64,000 nt of DNA, from the NCBI GenBank assembly GCA_964568075.1, contig CAZMOM010000012.1, positions 20,727 to 84,726 of the forward strand, given 5' to 3'. Positions within the stretch are counted from its first letter, which is position 1. The number at the start of each line of letters is the position of its first letter. Below the pieces are notes generated by a model. It was not told the DNA's origin. It saw only the letters and a list, made by a program, of their open reading frames with translations, and ran no database searches. Shown piece after piece: positions 63,452 through 64,000 of this stretch. Source of the DNA: MnTg04 sp964568075. GTDB lineage: Bacteria; Pseudomonadota; Gammaproteobacteria; Steroidobacterales; MnTg04. The position numbers and the translations under genes were made by a program.

Positions 63452-64000
63452 ATGAAACACTTTAGAATCCTCACTTTCTTTTTGATTTGTCTCGCCTGGG
63501 CCGGCGTCGGCACAGCCAGTGAAAAAGCGGGGCAATGGTATCTGACACCCGGAGCTATCGGTGTCTGGGTTGACGACGACCGTCTGTCGGAAGATGAGTA
63601 CGGATATGCCCTCATCATCGGCCGGGCTTTGTCGGATGGCGTCAATGTGGAACTAATGGTAACCAGTGACGATCCTGGCAGCGGCAAAGCCAATCAGGAG
63701 ATCCGGGAATTGGAACTTAATCTCCTGCGGGTCTGGTTCCGTGACGGGAGCTGGTCTCCTTATTTGTTGCTGGGCGCTGGATCGATGAATGCGGACAGTC
63801 CGAATCCTGCGCTTGATACCACTGAAGCATCGGCCTCCATCGGGGTGGGCTTGCTGACCGATCTCGGCAGAGGCGGAAAGGTCGCGCTGCGCTGGGAACT
63901 GAGACTGAGAAAACAATTCCTGCCAAGCGGATCGGTCAACGATCTGGTCGCCATGATCGGCCTGCAGTTGCCAATGGGATCGCCTTACGCAGCCCCGCCC
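63452..64000 (+). CDS. OmpA-like outer-membrane beta-barrel protein, C-terminus outside window
   Basis: 183 codons visible, frame open at the right edge. GAGGAG precedes the ATG by 8-9 bp. Signal peptide to about VGTAS (22). The mature sequence starts AGQWYLTPGAIGVWVDDD, the pattern of OmpA-family N-terminal barrels. Strand periodicity continues to the end. A C-terminal peptidoglycan-binding domain may lie beyond the window. Confidence 0.8.
   Translation, partial: MKHFRILTFFLICLAWAGVGTASEKAGQWYLTPGAIGVWVDDDRLSEDEYGYALIIGRALSDGVNVELMVTSDDPGSGKANQEIRELELNLLRVWFRDGSWSPYLLLGAGSMNADSPNPALDTTEASASIGVGLLTDLGRGGKVALRWELRLRKQFLPSGSVNDLVAMIGLQLPMGSPYAAPP

Overview
The window looks like chromosome of a free-living Gammaproteobacterium, probably marine or sediment, moderately GC-rich. 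Support: a cd1-type nitrite reductase (NirS) under FNR-type control, a TonB-dependent receptor and porin, several Sec/lipoprotein-exported peptidases (two S9 family, one DUF885), MacAB-like and Gld-like ABC systems, and CadC-type winged-helix/TPR and GGDEF/EAL regulators. A Woeseiales- or Chromatiales-like host would fit, but this is inference from gene content. I recognise no rRNA, tRNA, CRISPR array or intact transposase.

Layout. 1-7.5 kb: C-terminally cut phosphotransferase-domain gene and YkvA-family gene (minus), EamA exporter, two small proteins, an EF-G paralogue and an exported TPR protein. 7.9-11.5 kb: three-gene Gld-type ABC operon. 11.6-15.2 kb: mixed small genes (YjdF/DUF2238, AlaX-type tRNA editing, PaiB-like, a truncated acetyltransferase, two small membrane proteins), ending in a 165-bp dispersed repeat. 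15.5-23.5 kb: secreted S9 peptidase, then a minus-strand PLD-like / zinc peptidase / ATP-grasp operon, then a PLP decarboxylase. 23.6-30.2 kb: DUF4382 lipoprotein, a second repeat family, an S9 peptidase gene broken by one UGA, a DUF885 lipoprotein. 30.3-41.3 kb: coiled-coil protein, rhomboid protease, DUF819 protein preceded by decayed small genes, thioredoxin/TPR lipoprotein, CadC-like regulator, REC-PAS-GGDEF-EAL protein. 41.3-47.9 kb: second copy of the 165-bp repeat, MacAB-like operon, a short inverted-repeat element inserted against the macA-like ribosome binding site, a decayed cysK, an Ada-like gene. 48-51 kb: PadR/HAAS operon with DUF192. 50.5-60.1 kb: an anaerobic nitrite/heme region. 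60.2-64 kb: two exported proteins, a phosphatase-kinase-like fusion, an OmpA-like barrel cut by the window end.

Most coherent functional unit: 50.5-60.1 kb. Four FNR/DNR-type boxes (TTGAC-N4-ATCAA or one mismatch) lie before a hemerythrin-domain gene, the TonB receptor/porin divergent pair, nirS and hemN. A Crp/Fnr regulator without an N-terminal Fe-S cysteine cluster is encoded between hemN and nirS, so a locally encoded NO/low-oxygen regulon is likely. At hemN and the hemerythrin gene the box centre lies exactly 41.5 bp from the A of the ATG, which predicts leaderless mRNAs. The PadR gene also has a near-leaderless promoter.

The window carries visible gene decay and small mobile repeats: interrupted S9 peptidase, cysK with two stops and a frameshift, truncated GNAT, decayed small ORFs before the DUF819 gene, a TPR C-terminal remnant after the TonB gene, and three families of short inverted-repeat elements.
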